Shown piece by piece: positions 1 through 10,024 of a stretch of DNA of 64,000 nt. Positions within the stretch are counted from its first letter, which is position 1; every line of letters begins with the position of its first letter. Both the position numbers and the translations under genes were made by a program. Origin of the DNA: Dillenia suffruticosa (Eukaryota; Streptophyta; Magnoliopsida; Dilleniales; Dilleniaceae); the NCBI GenBank assembly GCA_033439265.1, contig JAVTVX010000026.1:3089501-3153500 (forward strand), in the 5' to 3' direction. The notes under the pieces are model-generated. The model ran no database searches and was not told the DNA's origin. It saw only the letters and a list, made by a program, of their open reading frames with translations.

Positions 1-880
1 TAGCTTGTTGTGTGGATGTAAGGAATTGTAAACATACACAGCATAACCCCATGACCTCAAGTGGCTAAAGTCAAACTACCTCCCTATCCAAAGTTCATGT
101 AAGGTACTGACTATGAATTTTGATGGAACACGATTGAGAACTTAGTTTGCAATCAATAAAGCATCTCCTTAATAGGACATGGGCAAATCAGCCTATGCCA
201 TCATAGACCTCACAATCTATAACAAAATCCTATTTCTGCTCTCGACTATTCCATTTTACTGGGGAGCTGCAAGAATAGTCAGCTATCTCATAATATCCTT
301 TTCAAAACAGAGCTCTCTGAATTGTTTAAACAAATACTTGCGCCCCCGATCAGTTCTAAGAGTATTTACTCTCAAATTTAATTGATTCTCAATCTCGCTA
401 ATAAGTCTCCTGAAGTATTCAATGCCTCAGACTTGTGTGAAATCAGATAGATATAACCAGAACGCGTGTAATCATTTATGAACGTAATAAATTATATAAA
501 TCCATTTCAATCTCTCATGTTTATAGGGCCATAAATATCGGAGTGAAGCAATTGCTTTGGAGTTCCAGTTTTCATTGCCTTGTCAAATGATTTTCCTGTA
601 ACTTTACCCACTAAGCAAAACTCACATACGAACAACTCGACCCTGATTACGAGCCCAATAGACTAGTCGTTGCTGATCGATTCATCCTTTCTTGCCCTAT
701 GTGTCTAAGTCTACTATGCCATACATTCACATTATCATCTACACAATCATATATAAAGGCAATAAAAGAATAACAAGAAATAACATCCAGTACATATAGT
801 TTATCATAGACAAAATCAGAACAAATGAAAGAATTGTCATAACTAATAGAAATAATAGAGTTTTCAAAGAACAAAGCATA
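1..880 (-). pseudogene. Copia-A GAG-pre-integrase and integrase N-part (decayed)
   Basis: On the minus strand near 730-700 the peptide VWHSRLRHIGQERM is the GAG-pre-integrase signature of copia Pol. Further along, with interrupting stops, come HSDIYGP and FITFINDYTRSGYIYL. These are the first catalytic-Asp region of the copia integrase core (HSDxxGP) and the following strand. The domain would insert copia cDNA into chromosomes. It is open only in short stretches and is truncated by the window edge, so the other two catalytic residues are not visible. The homologous stretch in Copia-B is at 45.5-46.4 kb. Confidence 0.8.
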
Positions 881-1199
881 TCATAAGCGATCTAAATAAA
901 GTAATGAAATCAAGTTCCATCAAATAACTAAAGCCCAAAAAAATGTAATTTAGATACAGAATCTGACTATTTTGCAACTCCAACTTGTAAATACAAATCC
1001 CTCTGATGATGACAAATACTCCATTGCTTACATAAATCCTCCTAACCTGAGAACTCACTCTATAAAACTCCATATACGTGCTCCTGTCTCGAGCTACGTG
1101 GTCGATGACTCTTAAGTCTATAATTCATAAAGAAGAGAAATAAGTGAGTATCACAATAGATGAAACAAAACTCAAACCATGTAAAGAACATTGTTTCCG

Positions 1200-2010
1200 C
1201 TCATCACACTTACAAGCGAAATAATCAAGTATATCACAGACATAGCACCTCACATTGGTCTTATCAAGCTTATTCTTCCCGTGCTTTTGTACTTTGTTGT
1301 TGGATTTTTTGGATGGCTTCTTCTTGCTTGAACTTCGAGTCTCCTTCTCATGCTTATGCTATTCATTAGGTGCCACGGGAGCCCTAACTCAACTCCTCTG
1401 CAAAAACATGACTTGAATGCGGCCTACTCACCTCCAAGTGCACCTCCTCGAGCTCATATTACCTGCTCACACCAGTGAAGATACGAATATTCTCATCGCA
1501 TTTGAGATAGGTTTTCATAGTCTTCCATGAATTAGTTAAATATTAGATTACATCTGGTACCCGAATTTCATTCGAAATGGGTTTACCCGTATTCCTCAAC
1601 CTAGGGATCATACTTGGCATTTGCATCAAATGTTGTATCATTATATGATTAACTCTTTTCATAAACTTATAAATTAGCATCATCACCTTAGGAGCTTAAA
1701 AGAGCACCATAATGCTCTTTTAGGGTGAGCCAAACCAACACAACCATAGGATACTGCTCATTGACCGGAATCATGATCGTATGTACTACTGATAAGGATT
1801 GCTCCAATTTGCCTATCCTTCTTCTTCCACGCGTAATAGATCTTCTTATCCCGTCTAGTCTGAGGTATGGTACCCTTCCTAGGGTCCACCATCTCATTTC
1901 TCAGAATCTCAGACAAATCTTGCTCGTCGATGACAAACTGAATCTTCCGGTGTTTTTTCGTAGTTGTTATCATTCAATTTATCTTCATTGCAAAAATCTA
2001 ATACGATAAT
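1200..2010 (-). pseudogene. Copia-A gag remnant with altered zinc knuckle
   Basis: Minus-strand peptides around 1690-1970 (for example YYAWKKKDRQIGAIL) and 1550-1690 (KFMKRVNHIMIQHL) resemble a copia nucleocapsid precursor of the UBN2-like type. Near 1245 the peptide CYVCDILDYFACKC has knuckle spacing (C-x2-C-x4-H-x4-C) but Tyr replaces the zinc-binding His. In Copia-B the same knuckle keeps His but two Cys codons have become TGA, so the copies decayed independently. Gag would have packaged element RNA. Frameshifts and stops make it non-functional. Confidence 0.65.
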
Positions 2011-2842
2011 TTTCAATACAGTAAAAGAGACTTTAGTAACTTATTGATACTTATTCTCACAATTTGCATACCCTTCGAATCAACAGGTCCTAAATGACTT
2101 GAGTATAGATCTCAAAACGACTATATAAGTCAACGAATTTCATATATCATAGTTCGGAATCACATCTTACCATCCAAATTTGGATTCAGCATACAAAAAC
2201 CCACAAAAGTTCACATTTAATAGCATGGGACTTAAAAAAATGAAAAATGACATTTCAACAAAGCCTAACATACCACCGGAGATCCCACGCACTAGTGGCG
2301 ATGCCTCACGAGCCTGCTATGCATTGGCACATGTGCCAAACGTATTTTGCGTAGGTCACGATCCTATACGCGCGTGACCAGCTCCCAGGTCATGTCCCGA
2401 CCAATCGGATCTAGGTCAGAATAACCTGGACCATTGGCCCTGTTCACGCGCCTACTGCCTTGAGCCTCACGCCCCACAGCATGTGTGTTCTCCACAGGCC
2501 CATGGGTTTGAACCGATTCTTCCTCATTCAATGGGCCTACAACTGGGGTTGTCTTGACCCAACTATCAAAAAATATTTTTACGAACTGTTTTCGACGTGG
2601 TTTTCATCGAAGAACTAAAATTAAACTTCCAAAATTATCCTGAACACGATTTATTAGAAGATTTAAGCCCTAAACTCAACCATTTAAACATCCCCATCAT
2701 GGCCCTCCGTAACTAATAGAGAAATTGTTATTCCGGAAACCAAATCATACAATCAATACATTAAACATGCAGATCATGTTATGAGGTACGCATATAAGAC
2801 TCATCTAACGCGACATATCTAAAGTTTTGTGGTTGATACTAA
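2011..2842 (-). other. Copia-A untranslated leader
   Basis: This stretch lies between the gag remnant and the 5' LTR and has no credible reading frame. Directly inside the LTR (2834-2842) there is a decayed primer-binding site: the minus strand reads TTAGTATCA where the initiator tRNA-Met site starts TGGTATCA. A short more GC-rich patch at about 2290-2540 has a counterpart in the Copia-B leader at about 47.75-48.2 kb, also followed by divergent sequence. Confidence 0.55.
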
Positions 2843-3373
2843 TGTTAGATTTATTTACATATATCGGAATTTGGTAAATCACAATAATTAAATAGTCATA
2901 TTTTTTAGATAAATATCTTATTGTGTAGGTCTATAAAAAATAACTGAACTGTAAATCGCAAAATCTCTCAATCGAAACTCTCGGTTGGGATGATGATTGC
3001 GAAATTGAACCACCACCACAGATTCACAGCATTTCAACCCAAAGTGTAGTGAATCCAATAACGAAAAAATTTCCTATTTAAAATTTTTCGATTTCTTGAT
3101 ATTTTGTTACTCTAAACAAATTGATCTCTCTCACTCCTCTCAACCATTGTCAAAATTTCTATTGCAAACCATATGCACAGAATAAGTTCATTCACAAGAA
3201 CTGTCTCATTCCATGCTGGAGAGGTTATAATCTCCATTAGTTAAGTGTGTTAAAAAATAGAGAGATTTTAGGGGAGTAAAAGTTAAGGAAGTTTTCTCGA
3301 TATTCAAATTCAAGTTTAATTTGAATTAAATTTTCATGTGGTAAAAGCCCTTCATAGGCACATTTTACCAACA
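2843..3373 (-). repeat. Copia-A 5' LTR
   Basis: About 531 bp. On the minus strand it begins TGTTGGTAAAATGTGCC and ends in CA, the canonical TG...CA ends. It is clearly related to the Copia-B LTRs (shared segments around 2920-3010 and 42145-42240). The 5 bases outside it (3374-3378, ataag) would be the target duplication, but the other end is not in the window. Confidence 0.8.
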
Positions 3374-3584
3374 ATAAGAATGTAATAAGTTTTAAGTATA
3401 AGTTTATGCATGTACTCTAGCACGGTCCAAAATCCCCCGGTAACCGCAGTAACCAAAGTCAATCAATTAAAGGTTTTTAAGTCAAGTGGCACAAAAATTA
3501 CAAAAAAGATCAACAGAGCGTATTCATTTTGAACACTAAGAAGCGCACTAACTGGATTAGGTCACTTTTTAACTCTGATGAACC

Positions 3585-4045
3585 GATCACCCTCAAACGG
3601 AGTTCTGGGTTATCTTTAAGCCATAAGTACTTGACCAGAGTACGCAGATTGTTTATATCAGTAACATGCTGCTGTCCGTTGACGATGACATAGCTACTCT
3701 GTTTTTGCTTTTGGACATTATTGACAGCCAAAGAACTCGAAAAAAAAATAGTCTGAGTAAACTTGGGTAGCAAAATCTGATTCGAAATTTCTCTACTATC
3801 ATTAATATAATGAAATGAAAGGGGAGAGAGAGAGAGAGAGAACTAACAGCTAGAGATTCTATGGGGTTGTTGTTGTTGTTATCAGGTCTCGAAGAATCAG
3901 AGAGAAAAGTGACGGAAAGAGCCCTGCGGTTGAGGGTGGTTGGCCTATTGGTATAAGCCAATAAACCTATGGTAGTGCGGAAGCCATAGGTGGTGGTGAA
4001 AAGAGAGTGACGAGTAGCGGAGTGAAGAGAGGTAGAGAAAATGGA
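3585..4045 (-). pseudogene. Fragment resembling the N-terminus of a mitochondrial ABC transporter (ABCB25/ATM3-like)
   Basis: Two minus-strand segments in different frames form the match. The first (about 4045-3835) is Ser/Thr/Arg-rich and like a mitochondrial targeting peptide, with the stretch RRALSVTFLSDSSRPDNNNN. The second (about 3780-3585) contains NNLRTLVKYLWLKDNPEL followed by RLRVI. That closely resembles the conserved segment before the first transmembrane helix of plant ABCB23/24/25 (ATM) half-transporters, which export a sulfur compound from mitochondria for cytosolic Fe-S and Mo-cofactor assembly. Similarity stops after RVI. No transmembrane or nucleotide-binding domain follows; Copia-A lies beyond. 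A GA microsatellite (3825-3841) and a frame change separate the two segments. It could be a relic first exon left after retroelement insertion, or a captured fragment. The family call is from memory of the conserved motif. Confidence 0.55.
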
Positions 4046-4258
4046 TTTCCAGTTGAATCAATTTAGAATTCATCTCCTCCTCATTACTCGCTTAACTAAA
4101 TCACCGATTCCACCGTCTTCTACCACTAACAAATGGGACAGCACACTGTATTGAATTAAATTTTTGTTTATGATGTATTTTTTTCTGTGCCTTTTACAAG
4201 GTATAGAAATCTCAAATGGTTATTTAAAGCCAACACCATAAACAGATTTTCCCACTAT

Positions 4259-4395
4259 TACAATTCCTAGCCCCATAAAAGAAAATTTTGTCTCTAAAAT
4301 TTCATTACATTATTCCTCAAACAGTTGGATGTATTGCTTTCTTATCACCTCCTCTAGCCCCAAGTCATCTTTTCGACATGTTTGTTCTTCCATAG
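4259..4395 (-). pseudogene. Gypsy-C: 3' end (chromodomain-like tail and polypurine region)
   Basis: This is the terminal piece of the old minus-strand Tekay-like element, cut off from its integrase by the Gypsy-A insertion. Across the junction the minus strand reads NKQIPIVKVLWKNKHVEKMT, then WGLEEVIRKQYIQLFEE and a stop. This is the C-terminal chromodomain-like motif of Tekay/Del chromoviruses and parallels Gypsy-A's own tail at 12.7-12.9 kb. Downstream is a purine-rich tract (TTTTATGGGGCTAGGA) and TGTAATAGTGGG, a plausible decayed start of the 3' LTR at about 4258. The rest of that LTR is not recognisable. Confidence 0.7.
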
Positions 4396-4585
4396 TGTAG
4401 CACCGACACTGCGGTGTCTGTAATTTAATTATATAGAGAGAAATTTATTTATTTAAATTGATTTTTGATTTTGGGCTATTTAAATTAAATTTTTGGTATA
4501 TTTTAATTTGTCGAATCTGCAAATCGAAACAAAACCCCGTTTTTACAAAAAAATTAAATTTTAGTGAAGTGTGGGTGTGAAAAAA

Positions 4586-4602
4586 TATATATATATATAA
4601 AA
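4586..4602 (+). promoter_or_regulatory. TATA-box-like run in Gypsy-A 5' LTR
   Basis: A long alternating TA run ending in AAAAG sits about 190 bp into the LTR, upstream of the CT-rich leader-like sequence. The same run is present in the 3' LTR (13168-13182). It is a plausible core promoter for element transcription. The start site cannot be fixed from sequence. Confidence 0.4.
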
Positions 4603-4682
4603 AGAAGAGAGAAAGGAGATGCTGTGTTTTGGAGTGAAACGCGGCACCTCTGCCCCACTTACCAATTAGGGTTGGAAACCCT

Positions 4683-4687
4683 AATTT

Positions 4688-4729
<42 letters not shown>

Positions 4730-4745
4730 TCTTTCTCTCTCTCCC
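4683..4745 (+). repeat. CT microsatellite in Gypsy-A 5' LTR
   Basis: An almost pure (CT)n tract, also present with interruptions in the 3' LTR at about 13264-13345. It follows the TATA-like run at a distance typical of pyrimidine-rich 5' leaders. Translation gives only Leu/Ser/Phe low complexity. Confidence 0.8.
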
Positions 4746-5559
4746 CAACTCTTCACCTCCCGCGGCCGCCTTCTCCCTCCGCCGTGATCGTCGCTCACCC
4801 CGCCACCTCTCTCCACCGCGAGCAACCACCACCACCTCCTTCTTCTCTCTCTACCTCACGGTCTCTCTCTCATTGTTTCTCTCTCTCTCTGCTGCTCACT
4901 CTCTCTCTATCTCTCATGATCTCCCTCCCTCTCGATCGCCCTCCACCGCGAATCCGCCACCTTCCACCGCGAGCAGCCACAATCACGAGCGCACCCCAAC
5001 TGCTACAGCTTCACCCTCCCACGAGTACGCTGCAGCACAATCTTCCCTGCACGAGCGTGAGCGCGCCACAGAACGCGCTTCCCCACGTGAGAGCGCCTGT
5101 TCCAGAGCGCACCGGTGCACGAGCGCACGCCAGTGCATGAGCGCGCTCCAGTCCACTAGCACGCAACCCGCGAGCGTGTGATTGTAGCCCAGCTCGCGAG
5201 CGCACGTGCCAACCCGCGAGCCCGCGAGCCAACAAGCCCGCGAGCCAGCGAGCCAGTGAGCGTGCCAGCCCGTGAGCCCACCAGCCTGCGAGCCCACCAG
5301 CCCGCGATAGTCCACGAGCCCACGCAGCCCATGAGCCCACTACGGCCTCAAAGCTCGCTACGGCCCGCGGCCTGTAGTACGTGATAGCCCGTGATAGCCT
5401 GCGAGTCTCTGCAGAGTATTGTAGATTTTGGAGCTATCGAGGAGACATTCGGATGAAGGTCTACGCTTCGAGAAAACCCTAGGTGAGAAAAATTTCTTAC
5501 CCATTTGATTTATTTAACTAAATGTTAGGGTTAAGTTGAGAAATGAAGAGAAATGTTGG

Positions 5560-5900
5560 CGTGCAGCCGCTGCATGCCCTGGGTGCTGCGCACAGCACAC
5601 AGGTGCTGCGCACCGCACACAGGGGCTGCGCGCCCCGCACACTAGGGCTGCGTGCCCTGCCTTGGGTGCTGTGCACTGCACACAGGCGCTGTGCGCCCTG
5701 CACACAGGCGCTGCACGCTCTGCACACCAACGCTGCGCGCCCTGCACACAGGCCCTGCACATGGGCGCGGCGCGCCATGCACACAGGCATTGCGCGCCAT
5801 GCACACAGGCGCTGCGCGCCATGCACACAGGCACTGCGCGCCCTGCACATAGACCCTGCACATGGGCACTGCAGGCCCCGCACATGGGCGTTGCACGCTG
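5560..5900 (+). repeat. GC-rich minisatellite, 22-bp unit, in Gypsy-A 5' LTR
   Basis: Diverged tandem copies of a unit close to GCGCTGCGCGCCCTGCACAC followed by AG. Because 22 is not a multiple of three, the frame rotates from unit to unit, and the long cysteine/alanine-rich ORFs on both strands are artefacts. The matching array in the 3' LTR is shorter (about 14040-14330), so copy number changed after insertion. Confidence 0.85.
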
Positions 5901-6142
5901 CACAGAGGAGCGCTGGGCTGTGGCCCTGTTGGCCCTTGGGTGCTAGGGAGAGATTGGATTGGTGTGAGCCCTGTGCGAGATTGGTCAAGTACCAACACTT
6001 GAGTCTTGTAGACATGTTGTATGTATGAACAAAATATGAGGAATTAGGGTAGGGTTCTAAAGAATTCGAACTATCTGATTTGCATACCTGTATTAGAAGT
6101 GATAGTCTATTTCCCATTACTGCGTAGGTTTGAAACTCGTTG

Positions 6143-6144
<2 letters not shown>

Positions 6145-6178
<34 letters not shown>
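6145..6178 (+). repeat. TA microsatellite in Gypsy-A 5' LTR
   Basis: A pure alternating TA tract of about 34 bp. The 3' LTR has a shorter tract at the same place (about 14523-14539). Confidence 0.9.
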
Positions 6179-6181
<3 letters not shown>

Positions 6182-7702
6182 TCATAGGTATTGGGTGTCT
6201 TGAGTTAGGGGAACACTTTTCTCCGTTTCGTGGTATTATTGGGGAGTGCGCTACCCTCCCTATACTGTGAGTGAGATTTATTTCAATGCCTTTATTTAAT
6301 ATGTAAACCCTGTTTTATAACATTTTAATAAATGAGCATGATTTGTCGTGTGTTTGAAATGTTTTGATTGGTTTTGGAACTGACTTTTTGTGAATCGTTG
6401 GAGTGTCCAAAAATTTGGTTTAATTATGAAAATTATGAATCCATGTGGTTGAAATGTATAATGTGCCATTTTACGCAATATATTGCATTTGGTTTGTGAA
6501 CCTAATTACGGCATATTCTTGATATGATATTGATTTTGGCTTTGAGGGCTTTGGTATGTATTGTTCCGTAACTACGAAGGACACCGTGAGAGGCGCTTAG
6601 GTGGCGTCCGGATATGCCTAGGCCTAGGGTATCCCACAAGTTGTCGTGATTTTATTAACGACACGGTACTAGCCAGGTTGAACCCAAAAAGGGGGAGGAT
6701 TTGGATACTCTCTCCAAGTTTGGCACCTGGACGAGGTCCGTCGCCAACGCCGGGGTAGAGAGCACTTTAAATAAATTTGTGTATAAGACCTCCGGTGCGC
6801 CTGTCATAGGTCGAGGTAGACCTCTGCCATGACACTTTTGGCTGACAACTCTATGATTTTAATGATAGTATTTTGAATGTATATTTGACTGGATAATGCG
6901 TGCAAATGATATATTGTTGAAATGAAAAACAAGATGATTTGAAGTATGAATTGTATACTTACGATTTGACACTCCAGTTTCACAATTCTTATTATACGAT
7001 TGCATTGATCCACTCACTCACTGAGTATTCTTTTCCTAAGTACTCACCCCTCATTTCCCTTCTTGTTTCAGAGATAATATTTGGCAAAGAGTGTCGCTTT
7101 TAGGACGCTTAGTATCATTGGGAGATCTGGTCTGGACTTGAGAAGTCATTGTATATTTTTGCTACAATTTCATGAGTTAAAAATTTTATTGATGATGTAT
7201 ATATATTTTGAGGTCTATAGATGACCATTATATAATTATGGGATGACTGTACAAATATGGATATTTAAATTGTGGAACTCTCATGTCATTGCATAACACT
7301 TGCATTGAGGCAATTTCTATTCATTTGTGTATGTTACTTGGGAATGTGTCATGTCCTAGAAGTATATTTTAGAACCGATCAGTGCCACCTCTAAATCACA
7401 GGAGGGGCGACTGGCGGCTATGGGGGCATGGCAGTAGAGGTCTGTGGTTAGGACTGTGGAAATTTGTTTTGTTAGCCTTGCGTGTCTTGGATTGTGCGGT
7501 ATGGATGTGTTGGTATGATGTTGAGATTGGATTTATATATTGTGAGGCCAGGTTAGCCCTATTGTATAGATAGCAGGTTGATTGCTATATAGGAAATCTC
7601 CGATATGCGGGGAAATTTTACCCGATTTTCTGTAAAAATACAATCGGCATTCAGGACAACGGGTGACTGCTCTCGATCCCGGTTCGGGGCGTGACAGTTG
7701 AC

Positions 7703-7716
7703 TTAGTATCAGAGCC
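7703..7716 (+). other. Gypsy-A primer-binding site (initiator tRNA-Met type)
   Basis: TTAGTATCAGAGCC starts 6 bases inside the 5' LTR. It matches the common plant site TGGTATCAGAGC except at the first two positions. It would prime minus-strand DNA synthesis and fixes the orientation as plus. Confidence 0.75.
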
Positions 7717-8004
7717 TAGGTTGAAAGCTATATAGAAAGAGAGTCTTGAAAATATTCCCGAGTGTGTTTGTGTTTAAAGTCCTCAATGCATAAGAGTTTC
7801 AAACGGTCATGAAGTTCCGGTACATGGTCATAGGTATATGAGTTCATCCATTTTAGGGGGTTAGATACGGTTGTGTCTAACCTAACATGTTTTTTTTAGG
7901 ATTCCATTTTTTGTGAGGGTAGTCAAGATGTGACAAGTTCAAATTTCTTGAACCATACCTATTCTTTGAAAGATACCTAATAAGGATCCTTCTCTTGTAT
8001 AAAT

Positions 8005-9340
8005 ATGACGACCCGACAGAGCACCCGTTTTGCCCCACAAGAGGAATTAGATGAGCCGGAGGACCATTCCTCGACTTGTATGCCACCATCGACACCTACT
8101 TAGCCAGCTGCTCAGGCTGAGACTCCCGTACCCGCACTTGACGCCTTTCGGCAGGTGTACGAGTGGTACGCTTCGCATGGGGTCCAGATTCCGCCCCCAC
8201 CACCTCCTACAGTGGCGCCTGCACCTGCCGCAGCGCCAGTTCCTTTGGCACCAGTTCCACAACCGGTGGCCGGTCCTTTTATCTTGTCAGAGCCGAGTTA
8301 GACCACATCGGCTACTCTTAGACGGGTACATGAGTTGACTTAGTTGGTTAAGGAGCCCCGTCAGCTGGGGTGCCTGATTTCACAGGGCTTGGTGATTCTG
8401 TGGCAGCCAAGTATTGGATCAACCGCACCCGCAGAATTTTGACCGATTTAGGGATTGGAGAGGAGCTCTGCCTGAAAGTGGCACAGTGATTATTAGAAGG
8501 AGAGGCCCTCTTATGGTGGGAGGCCTTCACTGATGAGGTGACAGAGCCACTGCGGTGGGATGATTTCTTTCGGGAGTTTGACCGCAGATTCTTCCCACTC
8601 TACCAGTAGGACCGGATGAGGTCAGAGCTGGAACGGCTTACATAGGGGTCCAGATCTATCTCAGACTATGAGGCAGACATGCGGAGACTTGCCGCATTTG
8701 TACCAGATCTGGCCATACCTTAATATTTGCACTTCAAATTCGAAGACGGTCTTAGTCTCAGCATAAAAAAGTATATGACTGTTACTCCACAGTTTACACT
8801 GGCCGAGGTGATAGACTATGCTCACTGCGTGGAGGCTTTGGTCCGCGCCGAGACTAGGCAGTGAGAGAACAGAGAGATAAAGAGAAAGAAAAAGAAGTCT
8901 CATTTTACGTAGAGCTACAAGAGGGGCAGGGGATCCAGTTCGTACAGAGACGGATTTGGATCTGGATCTTCTAATCTCAGCGGCATCCTTATTGCCGTAG
9001 GTGCAATAGGTCACATTCGATAGGAGCTTGTTCAGTGTCGGTCACTTGCTTCCACTGTGGGAAGCCGGGGCATATCAGGAGTTCCTACCCTGAGTTAGGA
9101 CGCGGATGACAGAGTTCACAGAGCCGCACTAGTACTCCTCATATGGGTCAGCAGGGGCAGCCTACTCGGCTAGCATCTTCTACTCCCAGGGTGACCACTA
9201 GGAGTAACACAGTACAGACCCAGGCACGACAGCAGCTTAGGGCACAGGCCCAAGTTTATGCCATGACACAGGAGGATGCCTAGGCGAACCCCGACATCAT
9301 CATGGGTACTCCTCCTTCTGATCCTGTAGAATAGGATCTC
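8005..9340 (+). pseudogene. Gypsy-A gag (decayed)
   Basis: Starts at ATG 8005 (MTTRQSTRFAPQEELDEPED), about 300 bp after the primer-binding site. A Pro/Ala-rich segment (PPPPPPTVAPAPAAAPVPLA) is followed by the gag core, including LLEGEALLWWEAF and WDDFFREFDRRFFP, typical of the retrotransposon gag family. The zinc knuckle near 9048-9095 reads CFHCGKPGHIRSSYP: C-x2-C-x4-H is kept but the last Cys is Tyr. Several in-frame stops, mainly TAG where Gln or Trp would be expected, and frame changes interrupt it. Gag would form the particle and package RNA. The region from 9340 to 9535 has no recognisable domain. Confidence 0.85.
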
Positions 9341-9539
9341 TATTCCTATTTCCATTTCTTTTGGGGATGTCAACATTATATCATGATAGTTGTATAGATA
9401 TTTTATGTTGTGTACCCTTTTGTCGAATGATACTTCTCTGACATCATTGTACACTGAAGTTGTAAAAGTCTTAGAGGCTCAACTATTTTGATATATATAT
9501 ATATATCAAGTCTGAAATTTTTCTAGGTCTATGTGCATT

Positions 9540-9960
9540 TTGTTCAATGATAGGTACTCTACCTATCTTCGGAATAGATACTCGTATCCTTATTGACATG
9601 GGGTCTAACTATTCGTATGTAAGCTATCAATTCTCCTGACATTCTGACAAGCCACTCTCACCTTCGGACGAGGAGATATTGGTCATCACTCCTCTGGGTG
9701 AACAGATTGTGCGCGGCATAGTGTATAGAGAATGTGAGATCAAAGTTGGGGATACAATGCTGAAGGTAGATCTAATCCCTCTCGCCATGACTGACTTTGA
9801 TGCCATCTTGGGGATGGATTGGCTACATATGCATCGGGTTTCACTTGACTACTTTAAGAAGCAGGTGGAGTTTCGAGGACCCGATCAGCCAGTGCTGATT
9901 TTTGAGGGCGAGAGGCGGGTTTTACCCCGCTGTGTCATTTCAGTTTTGGAGGCCAAATAC
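9540..9960 (+). pseudogene. Gypsy-A aspartic protease
   Basis: The segment GIDTRILIDMGSNYSYVS carries the active-site region, but the usual D-[S/T/P]-G triad is D-M-G. Downstream LGMDWLHMHRVSLDYFKKQV matches the flap and second half of gypsy proteases. An in-frame TGA occurs shortly after the active site. Gypsy-C also has D-M at this position, so the change is either inherited or an ACG-to-ATG transition in both copies. The enzyme would cleave the Gag-Pol polyprotein. Confidence 0.8.
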
Positions 9961-10024
9961 ATGATTCGCCGCGGGTGTGCAGCATATCTGGCTCACATCA
10001 TAGACACTACTGCTCAGGGACCGA

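Larger units (their letters stand above)
1..3373 (-). mobile_element. Copia-A: Ty1/copia LTR retrotransposon, 5' part, cut by the window edge
   Basis: Read on the minus strand, the order is 5' LTR (2843-3373), untranslated leader, gag remnant, GAG-pre-integrase domain and the start of integrase, which runs off base 1. The sequence aligns by eye with the second copia element at 45.5-47.7 kb, so both belong to one family. Reverse transcriptase, RNase H and the 3' LTR lie outside the window. Stops and frame changes occur throughout, so the copy cannot encode its proteins. Confidence 0.85.
5483..7071 (+). other. Possible LTR-internal intron
   Basis: The 5' boundary AAACCCTAG|GTGAGAAA fits a plant splice donor. 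The 3' boundary TTTCCCTTCTTGTTTCAG|A, with a pyrimidine tract, fits an acceptor. The candidate intron would remove the GC-rich minisatellite and TA repeat from the leader. In the 3' LTR the acceptor is kept (15433) but the donor GT has become AT (13965). This is a suggestion from motifs only; no transcript evidence is available. Confidence 0.25.
4396..7696 (+). repeat. Gypsy-A 5' LTR
   Basis: 3301 bp with TG...CA ends. Internal layout: a TATA-like run near 4590, a long CT microsatellite, a GC-rich leader-like stretch (about 4760-5440), a 22-bp GC-rich minisatellite (about 5560-5900), a TA microsatellite, then more ordinary AT-rich LTR sequence. It matches the 3' LTR closely by eye, with scattered substitutions and a longer minisatellite. 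No ORF is conserved between the two LTRs in a way that suggests coding. Confidence 0.95.

Noticed and set aside
4564..5181. 205-codon ORF at the start of the Gypsy-A 5' LTR
   Set aside because: It is Leu/Ser low complexity from the CT microsatellite followed by a composition-driven Ser/Ala/Arg stretch; the equivalent in the 3' LTR is broken, and the position is an untranslated LTR leader.
5518..6117. 199-codon cysteine/alanine/histidine-rich ORFs on both strands
   Set aside because: Produced by a 22-bp GC-rich tandem repeat without stops in any frame; the frame rotates between units and all six frames are open, which argues against coding.
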